From Chloroflexota bacterium (GTDB taxonomy: Bacteria; Chloroflexota; Anaerolineae; 4572-78; J111), in the NCBI GenBank assembly GCA_016860845.1, contig BOKF01000038.1:17100-81099 (forward strand): 64,000 nt of DNA, in the 5' to 3' direction. Numbering within the stretch: position 1 is the stretch's first letter; every line of letters begins with the position of its first letter. Positions 1 through 7,567 of this stretch are shown here, piece by piece. The notes under the pieces are model-generated. The model was not told the DNA's origin, did not search any database, and saw only the letters and a list, made by a program, of their open reading frames with translations. Both the position numbers and the translations under genes were made by a program.

Positions 1-2
1 CG

Positions 3-275
3 AGCGTGCTCAAAATGTGGGGCGAGGGCGGCAGCTCTCCCCATATCAAAACGATGGGTGGGAATGTGCTCCGGCTGCTGCACGGCAGCGAAGAGTATGA
101 GTACCACACCTTTATTCGCCCCGGCGACTTTATCACCGGCCAAACCCGGGTGGTCAGCATTGAGGAGAAAGAGTCGCGCAGCGGCTCCCTGGAGATTGTC
201 GTCCTGCAAACCGATTATCATAACCAGCGGGACGAGCAGGTTGTCACTGCCCGCACCACCATTGTCCTTCGTTGA
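3..275 (+). CDS. MaoC-like dehydratase, N-terminal-type domain protein (5' truncated by window edge)
   Basis: The reading frame is open to the left edge, so only the last ~90 residues are visible. They match the FAS1-like/MaoC N-terminal hot-dog domain pattern: a G-N followed by an aromatic strand, RPGDFITGQTRV, then EKESRSGSLEIVV and a closing T-R strand. In this family such half-size proteins pair with a MaoC C-terminal-type partner to make one hydratase that hydrates enoyl-CoA or dehydrates 3-hydroxyacyl-CoA. The next gene is exactly such a partner, eight bases downstream. The GTG at 6 is internal to the domain and not a credible start. The precise acyl-CoA substrate cannot be told from sequence. 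Confidence 0.75.
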   Translation, partial: SVLKMWGEGGSSPHIKTMGGNVLRLLHGSEEYEYHTFIRPGDFITGQTRVVSIEEKESRSGSLEIVVLQTDYHNQRDEQVVTARTTIVLR

Positions 276-283
276 GGCAGTCC

Positions 284-712
284 GTGAAGGTTTATTTCGA
301 TGACGTGAACGTTGGCGACAACATCCCCAGCCTGACCACCGCCCCGATTACTGAAACACAATTGGTGCGCTATGCCGGCGCTTCCGGCGATTTTAACCCC
401 ATTCACACCGCCCCTCACCTGGCCGAAGCAGCCGGGTTGGGCGGCGTTATCGCTCATGGGATGCTGGTCATGGGGCTGGTGGGCCGGGCCGTTACCGCCT
501 GGATCGGCGTCGCGCCCTTGCGCCAGTTTGGGGTGCGCTTTACCGGCATGACCAGACCGGGACAGATCATCACCGTGACCGGCACAGTAGTCGAAAAGCT
601 GGAAATCAATGGCGAGCACCGCATCCGCTGCGAAGTAGTGGCCGCAGATCAGGACGGCCAGCCCAAAATGCAGGGCAGTTTTGTCGCAGCCCTGCCGGTG
701 CGAGGCAAATAA
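284..712 (+). CDS. MaoC family (R)-specific enoyl-CoA hydratase-like protein
   Basis: A 142-residue single hot-dog protein. It carries the (R)-hydratase/MaoC signature YAGASGDFNPIHT with the catalytic Asp and His, followed by GGVIAHGMLVMG. This fits hydration of trans-2-enoyl-CoA or the reverse dehydration. I prefer the GTG at 284 because a GAGG at 274-277 sits six bases upstream; an in-frame TTG at 272 would overlap the previous stop codon (TTGA) and is the alternative. It follows the N-terminal-type MaoC gene directly, and a 3-oxoacyl reductase-like SDR follows, suggesting a small beta-oxidation-type or hydroxyacyl-CoA operon. Substrate unknown. Confidence 0.85.
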   Translation: MKVYFDDVNVGDNIPSLTTAPITETQLVRYAGASGDFNPIHTAPHLAEAAGLGGVIAHGMLVMGLVGRAVTAWIGVAPLRQFGVRFTGMTRPGQIITVTGTVVEKLEINGEHRIRCEVVAADQDGQPKMQGSFVAALPVRGK

Positions 713-739
713 AGGGAAGGCTGGAGGGGAGGCTAGACA

Positions 740-1561
740 ATGGGTTTAATTGACGGTAAAGTAGCCATCGTCACCGGAAGTGGGCGCGGAATTGGCGCGG
801 CGACGGCCAAACTGCTGGCTCAGCACGGCGCCCGCCTCGTCGTCAGCGATCTGGACGAGGCTCCGGCTGAGGAAACGGCGGCAGCCATCCGTGCTGTTGG
901 CGGCGAGGCCGTCACCTTTTGCGGCGATGTGACTCAGCCCGATTTTCCGGCGGCGATTGTCCAGAAAGCAGCGGAGGCTTACGGTGGGCTGGATATTCTG
1001 GTCAACAATGCTGGCTTTACCTGGGACAGCATGCTCCACACGATGACCGATAAGCAGTGGGAGGTTATTATCGGGGTTCACCTGACCGCCCCGTTTCGCA
1101 TGGCCCGCGCCGCAGCTAACATAATGCGCGAACAGGCCAAGGCCGAAATCGCGGCTGCTGGCCAGGCCCAGCCGCGCAAAATTGTCAACATCAGCTCGAT
1201 CTCCGCCTTTTACGGCAATATCGGCCAGGCCAACTATGCGGCAGCCAAGGCCGGGGTGGTTGGGTTGACCCGTGTGATTGCCCGTGAATGGGGCCGTTTC
1301 AACATTCAGGCTAACGCCGTCTCTTTCGGCTGGATCGAGACGCGCTTGACCGCCGACAAGGCTCAGGGCGAAGCCATCGAGGTGGCCGGCGAGATGGTAG
1401 CCCTCGGTATTCCCCAGAGCGGCCTGGAAGCGCGCAAGCAGATCGTTGCTCTGGGCCGGCCCGGAACGCCGGAAGAAGCTGCCGGCCCCATCCTGTTCCT
1501 CTGCTCACCCCTGGCCAATTACGTGACCGGCCATCTGCTCAAGGTGGATGGCGGGCGATAG
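740..1561 (+). CDS. SDR family oxidoreductase (FabG-like)
   Basis: Classical short-chain dehydrogenase of 273 aa. It has the Rossmann motif GSGRGIG (residues 13-19), NNAG (89-92), and catalytic Ser153, Tyr166 and Lys170 in the expected spacing. The D at 37 after the second strand suggests preference for NAD(H), by the usual SDR rule. A segment around 131-146 (EQAKAEIAAAGQAQ) lengthens the helix before the Ser strand relative to typical 245-255-aa FabG proteins. A GGGGAGG ribosome site lies at about 727-733. Placed after the MaoC pair, it plausibly oxidises or reduces the 3-hydroxyacyl-CoA made there; this is inference from context. Confidence 0.88.
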   Translation: MGLIDGKVAIVTGSGRGIGAATAKLLAQHGARLVVSDLDEAPAEETAAAIRAVGGEAVTFCGDVTQPDFPAAIVQKAAEAYGGLDILVNNAGFTWDSMLHTMTDKQWEVIIGVHLTAPFRMARAAANIMREQAKAEIAAAGQAQPRKIVNISSISAFYGNIGQANYAAAKAGVVGLTRVIAREWGRFNIQANAVSFGWIETRLTADKAQGEAIEVAGEMVALGIPQSGLEARKQIVALGRPGTPEEAAGPILFLCSPLANYVTGHLLKVDGGR

Positions 1562-1585
1562 GAGCAGACTGCTACCTAAAGACCA

Positions 1586-1614
1586 TTGCCAGGGCTGGTC
1601 ATCAATGTTATACT
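1586..1614 (+). promoter_or_regulatory. Sigma70-type promoter for the PP2C gene
   Basis: TTGCCA at 1586-1591, a 17-bp spacer and TATACT at 1609-1614. The phosphatase start codon is 83 bp downstream of the -10 element. Nothing else in the 1562-1696 gap stands out. Confidence 0.6.
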
Positions 1615-1696
1615 TTGGGAAATTGAGCCGGGTTATCTAACCCAAAATTTTCTGTTTGGACTACAGGCGAAAACATGCTGAAACCGGGAGCCAAGT

Positions 1697-2440
1697 ATGA
1701 CCACAATTGCTGCATCTAAAACTGACGCGGGGCGCACCGCCAAGCATAATCAGGATTACTTGTGGCTGGACGAAGCAGCAGCTATTTATATTGTAGCTGA
1801 TGGTATGGGCGGGCAAGAGGCCGGCGAACTGGCCAGTCAACTGGCCGCTACGACTGCCGGACAATTTATTGCCACTCGACTGGAGACCCAGGCTGGGCCT
1901 CTCTCCACAACCGCAGCGAAAGATTTGGTCATTGGCGCTCTTGAAGCCGCCAATGAAACGGTCATGACGGCCGCGCTGGAGGCGAAACAAGATCGCCGGA
2001 TGGGCGCAGCCATTGTGCTGGCCCTGGTCCATCTCCCCCAGGTCTACATTTGCCACGCCGGAGATGCCCGCGCTTACCTGGTGCGCAATTCAAGCTTGAC
2101 CCGCCTGACAACCGATGACTCCTGGGTCGCCGAACTGGTGGCCAAAGGCTTGATAACCGAGGAACAGGCCCAACACCATCCCCTGGGGCATATCCTGACC
2201 AAAGCCGTCGGCCATGAATCGCCCCTGGAGCCTGCTTTCGACGAGGTCACTGTTACACCTGGAGATTGGCTGTTGTTATGCAGCGACGGTCTCTGGAAAA
2301 TGGTTGGCGATGAGCAACTCCTGGCTGCCTTGCAGGCCCCGCAGATTACCCCCGCCCAGGCTGTCGAGACGCTGGTTGAAGCGGCCAATGTCGCCGGCGG
2401 CAAAGACAACATCTCCCTGATTGTCATCAGAATAGTCTGA
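1697..2440 (+). CDS. PP2C-family serine/threonine protein phosphatase
   Basis: A 247-aa bacterial PPM/PP2C phosphatase. Metal-binding and catalytic motifs are present: D10/N18-Q19-D20 near the N-terminus (normally D...RxxNED, here HNQD), DGMGG at 35-39, GDARAY in the middle, CSDGLWKMV around Asp197 and KDN at 236-238. No transmembrane or extra domain is present, so it is a stand-alone cytosolic enzyme that removes phosphate from Ser/Thr, the partner of Hanks-type kinases. No kinase gene is in the window. It has its own promoter and is followed by a separately promoted IclR gene, so it is probably monocistronic. Confidence 0.92.
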   Translation: MTTIAASKTDAGRTAKHNQDYLWLDEAAAIYIVADGMGGQEAGELASQLAATTAGQFIATRLETQAGPLSTTAAKDLVIGALEAANETVMTAALEAKQDRRMGAAIVLALVHLPQVYICHAGDARAYLVRNSSLTRLTTDDSWVAELVAKGLITEEQAQHHPLGHILTKAVGHESPLEPAFDEVTVTPGDWLLLCSDGLWKMVGDEQLLAALQAPQITPAQAVETLVEAANVAGGKDNISLIVIRIV

Positions 2441-2448
2441 CGCTCTAC

Positions 2449-2477
2449 TGGACAATTTTAATTCCGTCCCCTATAAT
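2449..2477 (+). promoter_or_regulatory. Sigma70-type promoter of the IclR-family gene
   Basis: TGGACA at 2449-2454, a 17-bp spacer and a perfect TATAAT at 2472-2477, beginning nine bases after the PP2C stop. The transcription start should fall near 2484, inside the first GAAC/GTTC dyad. Confidence 0.7.
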
Positions 2478-2478
2478 A

Positions 2479-2507
2479 GAACTTCGTTCTGGATAAAGAA
2501 CAGGTTC
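2479..2507 (+). promoter_or_regulatory. Two GAAC-GTTC dyads overlapping the IclR start site (candidate operator)
   Basis: GAAC at 2479-2482 faces GTTC at 2486-2489 across 3 nt, and GAAC at 2498-2501 faces GTTC at 2504-2507 across 2 nt. The pair lies just after the -10 box and before the ribosome site (GGGGGAG at about 2518-2524). IclR proteins bind such short palindromes as dimer pairs and often repress themselves, so autoregulation is the inference. Confidence 0.45.
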
Positions 2508-2526
2508 AACCCTACTTGGGGGAGTT

Positions 2527-3303
2527 ATGTCTGCGCCAGTACCAGCCATTGACCGGGCTATTCGCGTGCTCTACCTTTTCAAAAGTGGCGACAAAAAAGA
2601 GTATGGCGTGTCGGAAATCAGCCGCCTGCTGCGCCTCAACAAGAGCACTGTCCACAATATTCTCAACACCCTGACCCAACACAAGTTTTTGGAGCAAAAT
2701 GCTGTCACTCGGAGTTACCGGCTAGGCCCAGCCCTGGCCGAGTTGGGCAGCCTGGTCCGCAGCCAGCTTGACGTGCGCGAGGTAGCTCGGCCTCATCTGC
2801 GCCGCCTGATGGAACGGGCCAATGCCACCTTTTTGCTGGGCGTCTTCGACGGTAAGGCCATTACCATTGTGGATAAAGAGGAACCCCTGGCCGACGTGCG
2901 GGTGGCGGCTCCCATTGGCATGAAAATTCCTTTTTGCGCTGGCGCGTTTGGCCGGGCTTTTTTGGCCTACCTGCCGCCCGAAACCATTGATCAACTCTTG
3001 ATTGACCCCGGTCTCAAAGCCTTTACTCCCACTTCTATCACCGACCCTAACCAGTACCGGGCAGCTTTGGCTAACGTGAGGGCGCAGGGCTACGCGGTTG
3101 ACGACAGCGAGGAGTATCTACGCGGCGTTGGCGCGATTGCCGTGCCCATTTTCGCCCAGGCGGCCGGCGAGCGCGAGGTGGCCGCGGTCATGACCCTGGT
3201 CGGCTTTAGTTCGCAGCTTTTCCCAGCCAAGATAACTGAGTTTACCTCCTGGCTGGTCACTGCCGCGCGAGAGGTTTCTGAAAAGTTGGGTGGGGCCGGC
3301 TGA
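2527..3303 (+). CDS. IclR-family transcriptional regulator
   Basis: A 258-aa regulator with an N-terminal winged helix-turn-helix (about residues 26-56, YGVSEISRLLRLNKSTVHNI) and a C-terminal IclR effector-binding domain (about 75-250, with IPFCAGAFGRAFLAYL and an AIAVPIF strand). IclR proteins control catabolism of aromatic acids and short-chain acids. The flanking genes here are a phosphatase and a convergent secreted protein, so the targets could be the MaoC/SDR genes upstream or the paa region 20 kb away; the sequence does not decide this. A strong promoter and two dyads upstream suggest self-control. Confidence 0.9.
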   Translation: MSAPVPAIDRAIRVLYLFKSGDKKEYGVSEISRLLRLNKSTVHNILNTLTQHKFLEQNAVTRSYRLGPALAELGSLVRSQLDVREVARPHLRRLMERANATFLLGVFDGKAITIVDKEEPLADVRVAAPIGMKIPFCAGAFGRAFLAYLPPETIDQLLIDPGLKAFTPTSITDPNQYRAALANVRAQGYAVDDSEEYLRGVGAIAVPIFAQAAGEREVAAVMTLVGFSSQLFPAKITEFTSWLVTAAREVSEKLGGAG

Positions 3304-3307
3304 GTCC

Positions 3308-4744
3308 TCAAGGCAACGCTATCCAGGAGGCATGGCCGTGCACCTGCCAACTCTTGACCACACTGAAAGAGTGAGGGTCGAGCACCGCCAATTCGGTCGT
3401 CGTTTGGCCGGACCGGCGGGCCAGGAGGACCGGCTGACCATCCGTTTGGCGGCTGAGCACAACTTCCCAACCCGTCAAATGGGCAATTCTCTCCAGCGTG
3501 GCGGCATCGAGCACTTCCGCCCACAGCTCCTGCTCTCCCCAGCCCTCGAGCAGCAAGTAAGCCCCATCCGGGGTGAGCCTGATCCCGCTGGCCTGCGTAT
3601 CCAGGCTGGCTACTTTGCGGCCGCTCTCAACTTCGATGACCTGGAGGCCGAGTAATGTTGTGCTGCTCTGCCAGTGACCCTCAGGCGTGGGGGTCGCCTC
3701 CATTGCCTGGCCCAGCACAAAGAGCCGGGTTCCATCCGTGGCGAGGACGGCCGTTTTAAAGCCGCCCATCCCCGTCCCTTTAGCCTGGGCCACCCCTGCC
3801 GTCAGGGCCAGCAGCTCCTCAAGCCACGGCCGGGCGGCCTGCATTTCGACGCTGCGGACCACCCGCGCCGCCAGGTCAACCGTCGTTAGTTTTTCCTCAT
3901 CGGCATGGACCAGGTAAAGCCGGCGGCCATCTTGGGAGAGGACTACTGCCGGCGACCAGTAAGCAAAGAGCCGCTCCTCGTGGGGAGCCGCGCAATTTTC
4001 CTCGCACCAACTGCCGCTCAGGATGCGTTCAAGCGGCTGCTCCCACTGTACTTCCAGGGTAGCAGCTTCAAGCAGCAACAGACGGGGCGAACCGGGCTTG
4101 GCGATCCCCGGGTTGGGACCCAGCGGCGCTCCGTAGAGCGCCAGGCTCGTGCCATCCAGAGCAAAGCTGACGAGAGCGGGGCGAAATTCCAGGACACGTT
4201 GGCCGATAAGTTGGCCGGTGTGGGTGTCGAACAGCATGAGCGTGCTGTTTTTTTTTAGCTCATAACTGAGGGCAAGCGTGCTGCTCTGAGGATTAAAAGC
4301 GAACAGCCCGACCCAGCCCTGTCCCGGCAACGCGGCCTTGACCCTGCGCTGGGCGGGCAGATTGACCAGCCTTAACTCATCGGCGCTGGGCCGGCAACTG
4401 CTTCCCCCGGCGAAAGGTTCGCAGCTCTGCCCGCGCGAGCCAACCACTGCCAGACGTTGACCATCGCTTGAGATGGCAGCCGGCAGAGTGTATAGGGGAT
4501 TATCGCTGATGGTGCGCAGGGTGCGGCCAGGTAGATCCCGGCCCGTAGCCGGATCAACCAGATGGATTTCGTGACGCTGCTGCCGCTCGTTCCACAGGGT
4601 AAGCAGCACTCCCGGCGCCGGGGTGACAGCAGGGGTAGGGGGTCGGGGTGTTGCAGCAGCTAAAATTTGGATTCCTGGGGTTACTCCCGGCGTGGTGCAT
4701 ACACCAACAATCAGTAAAAGCCATAAAAAAGCGGTAACTTTCAT
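3308..4744 (-). CDS. Secreted beta-propeller-like protein
   Basis: A 478-aa protein with a signal peptide (hydrophobic residues 4-30, probable cleavage after ILAAA), a short Pro/Thr-rich stretch, then repeats of about 40-60 residues of the type seen in WD40/YVTN-like propellers (for example LVDPATGRDL, LFDTHTGQLIGQ, VIEVESGRKVASLD, VLDPHSFSVV). It has no catalytic motif that I recognise. Two Cys pairs (CEPFAGGSSC, CEENC) may form disulfides outside the cell. It ends 5 bp from the convergent IclR gene. Function unknown; likely a cell-surface or periplasmic scaffold. The 157 bp between it and the next gene hold a palindromic repeat. Confidence 0.75.
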   Translation of the reverse strand: MKVTAFLWLLLIVGVCTTPGVTPGIQILAAATPRPPTPAVTPAPGVLLTLWNERQQRHEIHLVDPATGRDLPGRTLRTISDNPLYTLPAAISSDGQRLAVVGSRGQSCEPFAGGSSCRPSADELRLVNLPAQRRVKAALPGQGWVGLFAFNPQSSTLALSYELKKNSTLMLFDTHTGQLIGQRVLEFRPALVSFALDGTSLALYGAPLGPNPGIAKPGSPRLLLLEAATLEVQWEQPLERILSGSWCEENCAAPHEERLFAYWSPAVVLSQDGRRLYLVHADEEKLTTVDLAARVVRSVEMQAARPWLEELLALTAGVAQAKGTGMGGFKTAVLATDGTRLFVLGQAMEATPTPEGHWQSSTTLLGLQVIEVESGRKVASLDTQASGIRLTPDGAYLLLEGWGEQELWAEVLDAATLERIAHLTGWEVVLSRQTDGQPVLLARRSGQTTTELAVLDPHSFSVVKSWQVHGHASWIALP

Positions 4745-4846
4745 CGCGGCCCTCCGCCATGCGCGTGATTCAAAGGTCTATCTACCTTTATATACACCAC
4801 AGCAGAAGCAGAGGTTCCCATGGGAGATGAGAGGCGCTATCTTTTT

Positions 4847-4876
4847 AGGAGTAGAAAAGTGCACTTTTTCACTCCT
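4847..4876. repeat. Palindromic element, AAAAGTGCACTTTT family (copy a)
   Basis: A 30-bp near-perfect palindrome (13 of 15 pairs) with an AAAAGTGCACTTTT centre and AGGAGT/ACTCCT ends. The same design recurs at 48317-48346 and 55883-55910, with a variant at 55800-55830. It lies between the HAD-fusion gene and the propeller gene. Confidence 0.7.
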
Positions 4877-4901
4877 CTTTCAAGGATTTTTGGCTGAAGC
4901 A

Positions 4902-5957
4902 TCATCCCGGATTAAAAATAATCTCCGGCAGCCGGGTGTGAGAATAGATGAGCCAATCCGGGCCGGCAGCGGACAGCAAGGCCGAGTCGCCTGCACCGGA
5001 CAGGACACTCACCGCCGCCATGCCAGCGGCCCGGCTGGCCCGCACATCGGTGGGAGTATCGCCCACATAGACAGCCTGGCCTGGTTCGACTCCCAGCGCA
5101 GCCGCGCATTTGAGCAGTCCCTCCGGGTCGGGTTTGGGGCGAGTCACGTCTGCCCCGGTCACAACGATCTCAAAAAAATCCAGCAGTCCTTCCTCGCGCA
5201 GCGGCTCAAATGAACCGCTCTGCGAGCCGGTCATAATGGCCAGGCGCAACCCCCGGCTTTGCAGCGTTTCCAGGGTCTGGCGTAAACCAGGCATGATCCG
5301 GCCGTGCTGCCGCAGCACCTCCGGCCAGCGCCGCATGGCTTCTTGTTTCATCGCCTCCATCAATTCCAGGCGATTGGGATGTTCAAGGGGGGTGACCAGC
5401 TCCCAAAAGGTAGGATGGTTGTTGTTCAGGGCATAGCGAACCGTCTCGCGGCTGATAAGCAGCCCATGCGGGGCGGCAGCCAACGCGGCGACGGTGTGGT
5501 AGGCGTCTACCGTATCCACCAGGGTGCCGTCCACATCAAAAATGACGGTCTGTACAGACAGCGGTTGGCTGATTTCTAGAGTCAAGCTATCGCCGTCGGT
5601 CAGACCCAACTCCTGGCGAACCGGCAAGGCAGCAATGACTTCGACTTGGGCCTCAGGGTAGCCCGGCACGTCAGGCAGGATAATTGCTCCCGGTATGCGT
5701 CTGGCAATACGGATGGGGTAGCCGCGGGCCTCGCACCAGGCCGGATCAGGTGACACGATCAGGCAGCCAGCTTGACGTTTCAAGTCGGCCCATTGGGTCA
5801 AGTCGGCGGGGTGGCGGAGGTGGAGATTGAGGGTGCCGGGGTGGGGGTCAAGGCCCAGCTTGGTCATAAACTGCGGGCGCACCCAATCGAGCTGCGTGAA
5901 CGAAGCACCCTGCCCCAGGCCGGTGACAACCTGCCCGGTGAAGGTTAGCCTGGCCAT
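4902..5957 (-). CDS. Archaeal-type CTP-dependent riboflavin kinase domain fused to a HAD-family phosphatase
   Basis: A 351-aa two-domain protein. Residues 1-130 match the RibK/DUF120 family (archaeal CTP-dependent riboflavin kinase): GQVVTGLGQGASF near the N-terminus, PGTLN at 40-44 (Thr42 and Asn44 as metal ligands in the family) and the closing EVIAALPVRQELGLTDGDSL. Residues 136-351 are a HAD phosphatase of the phosphoglycolate-phosphatase type: DVDGT with nucleophile Asp141, TGS motif II, Lys in RPKPDPEG, and VGDTPTDVRA (about 299-307). The kinase would make FMN from riboflavin; the HAD half might hydrolyse FMN or another phosphate ester. Its start overlaps the end of an FMN-binding split-barrel gene by 13 bp, supporting a flavin link. 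Which phosphate the HAD removes is unknown. Confidence 0.85.
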   Translation of the reverse strand: MARLTFTGQVVTGLGQGASFTQLDWVRPQFMTKLGLDPHPGTLNLHLRHPADLTQWADLKRQAGCLIVSPDPAWCEARGYPIRIARRIPGAIILPDVPGYPEAQVEVIAALPVRQELGLTDGDSLTLEISQPLSVQTVIFDVDGTLVDTVDAYHTVAALAAAPHGLLISRETVRYALNNNHPTFWELVTPLEHPNRLELMEAMKQEAMRRWPEVLRQHGRIMPGLRQTLETLQSRGLRLAIMTGSQSGSFEPLREEGLLDFFEIVVTGADVTRPKPDPEGLLKCAAALGVEPGQAVYVGDTPTDVRASRAAGMAAVSVLSGAGDSALLSAAGPDWLIYSHTRLPEIIFNPG

Positions 5958-6403
5958 GTACGCATCTCGGTATAAACGGCCTGCTCCATCGCCCGCATGC
6001 TCTCGCGCTGCTCAGGCGGCCACTCATAGCCCAGCGGCTGGACTCTGACTCCCGGCCAGGATTGGTCTTTGACTTCTGAGATGGCCAGATCCATCATGGC
6101 CACCCTAAAAGGGGCTGCTTCAATTTGCGGCTTGGCGAGCCGGGCAGCGCCTTTGACCAAGAAGATGAGATTATTCTGACTGATGATTTGCAGGGCCGCC
6201 CGTGACTCCCGCTCCAAATTGGTCAGGGTGACGCTGCCGTGGTCGGCGGCAAAACGCAGATGTGCAGCATCCAGGGCCACAGTCCAGGTGAAGGCCGTAT
6301 GTGGAAAACCATCCGGGTCAACGGTCAACAACAGGGCCGGACAGCCCCGCCGCAGAACTTGCAGCAGTGCCGGGAACAGGTCAGGGTTTACACGCTGGCT
6401 CAT
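5945..6403 (-). CDS. PPOX-class FMN-binding split-barrel protein
   Basis: A 152-aa protein of the pyridoxamine-5'-phosphate-oxidase-like split-barrel superfamily: LLLTVDPDGFPHTAFTWTV, then LRFAADHGSVTLTNLE and a RAALQII strand, the usual FMN-binding core. Two ATGs are adjacent (6406 and 6403 as first bases on this strand); AGGAG lies two bases before the first and five before the second, so I chose the second. It is translationally coupled by a 13-bp overlap with the riboflavin kinase-HAD gene, so cofactor and user may be co-produced. The substrate of this subfamily cannot be inferred. Confidence 0.8.
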   Translation of the reverse strand: MSQRVNPDLFPALLQVLRRGCPALLLTVDPDGFPHTAFTWTVALDAAHLRFAADHGSVTLTNLERESRAALQIISQNNLIFLVKGAARLAKPQIEAAPFRVAMMDLAISEVKDQSWPGVRVQPLGYEWPPEQRESMRAMEQAVYTEMRTWPG

Positions 6404-6425
6404 CATCTCTCCTAAAAGTGTGAGT

Positions 6426-6453
6426 AGTATACTTACTTCACCCTTCGTGTCAA
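6426..6453 (-). promoter_or_regulatory. Promoter for the PPOX-RibK/HAD operon
   Basis: On the minus strand TTGACA (plus 6448-6453), a 16-bp spacer and TATACT (plus 6426-6431), 20 bp before the start codon. A divergent promoter for the LLM gene begins 22 bp away. Confidence 0.65.
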
Positions 6454-6474
6454 TCGCTCGCGACCTTTCAGAGT

Positions 6475-6503
6475 TTGACCTTACCCTGAACTGGCGATAT
6501 ACT
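6475..6503 (+). promoter_or_regulatory. Promoter for the LLM oxidoreductase gene
   Basis: TTGACC at 6475-6480, 17-bp spacer, TATACT at 6498-6503; the gene starts 48 bp downstream. Back to back with the minus-strand promoter, so the 145-bp gap is a compact divergent control region. Confidence 0.65.
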
Positions 6504-6550
6504 GATGAAGAGTTAAGGAGTTAAGAGATAAGTTTGGTTATAAGGTTTCG

Positions 6551-7567
6551 ATGAAATTTGATACATCTCTCCTGGTTAGCGATTTAAGAGACATGCCTGC
6601 CTTGACTCAGGCCGCGGAGGCGATGGGCTTTGCCGGCATTTGGGTGGCTGAAACCGCCCATGACGCTTTTTTGCCACTGGTGCTGGCGGCGGAGCACAGC
6701 CGGCAGCTTTCGCTGGGGACCGGCATTGCCCTGGCTTTTTCGCGCAGCCCGGCCGTGCTGGCTTACCTGGCCTGGGATTTGGCCCGCTTCTCTCAGGGAC
6801 GCTTTATTTTGGGGCTGGGTACGCAGGTAAAAGGGCACAATGAGCGCCGCATCGGGGTTAAATGGGAAAAACCGGTGGAGAAAATGCGCGAGGTTATCCT
6901 GGCCATGCGCGCTTTTTGGGACTGCTGGCAGCACGGCACCAAGCTCAACTTTCGGGGTGAGTTCTTCAAGCTGACCCTGATGACGCCCTTTTTCAATCCC
7001 GGCCCGCACGACTACCCCCACGTGCCGGTATATATTGCCGGGGTCAACCCGCGCATGTGCCAACTGGCCGGCGAATTGTGCGAGGGCTTTCATGTCCATC
7101 CTCTCCACACCGCCCGGACGATCCGCGAAGTGACGCTGCCCCATATCGAAGCCGGCCTGGCCCAAAGCGGCCGCCGGCGGGGCGACATCGAGCTGACCAC
7201 CAGCATCTTTGTCGTGCCCACCGACGACCCGGTTGAGGCCCGACGCTACGAGGCTGACGCCCGCCAGCAAATCGCTTTTTATGCCAGCACGCCTGCCTAT
7301 AAAATTGTCTTCGATGTCCACGGTTGGGGCGACACCGCCGAGCAGTTGAGCGCCCTGGCCGCCCGGGGCCGCTGGGAGGAAATGCCCGACCTCATCACCG
7401 ACGAGATGATGGCTGAGTTCGTGGTGAGCGGTACCTGGGCCGAACTGCCGGCCAAGATCAAGGCCAAGTACGCCGGTGGGCTGCTCGATCGGGTTAGCTA
7501 CTACTTTCCCTTTGTCCCCGGCCAGCATGACGAGGGCTGGCGGGCTACGCTGGCCGGGTTTGCTTAA
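6551..7567 (+). CDS. LLM-class (F420-type) oxidoreductase
   Basis: A 338-aa luciferase-like monooxygenase-family TIM barrel. Visible family marks are AEAMGFAGIWVAET near residue 22, the LGTGIALAFSRSP strand (about 56-68), FSQGRFILGLGTQVKGHNERR (about 80-100) and VPVYIAGVNPRMCQLAGE (about 158-175). These resemble the F420-dependent TIGR03617-type subfamily found in actinobacteria and Chloroflexota. It probably uses F420 rather than FMN, though this is by subfamily resemblance. Its own promoter lies upstream. The stop codon overlaps that of the convergent MFS gene by 4 bp. Substrate unknown. Confidence 0.85.
   Translation: MKFDTSLLVSDLRDMPALTQAAEAMGFAGIWVAETAHDAFLPLVLAAEHSRQLSLGTGIALAFSRSPAVLAYLAWDLARFSQGRFILGLGTQVKGHNERRIGVKWEKPVEKMREVILAMRAFWDCWQHGTKLNFRGEFFKLTLMTPFFNPGPHDYPHVPVYIAGVNPRMCQLAGELCEGFHVHPLHTARTIREVTLPHIEAGLAQSGRRRGDIELTTSIFVVPTDDPVEARRYEADARQQIAFYASTPAYKIVFDVHGWGDTAEQLSALAARGRWEEMPDLITDEMMAEFVVSGTWAELPAKIKAKYAGGLLDRVSYYFPFVPGQHDEGWRATLAGFA

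Noticed and set aside
6584..7528. Long antisense frame (314 codons) opposite the LLM gene, and similar long antisense frames opposite ilvB (42725-43693), ALDH (32039-33139) and the cytochrome gene (13693-14322)
   Set aside because: All mirror strong genes with GC-biased third positions; their products are repetitive and match no family.
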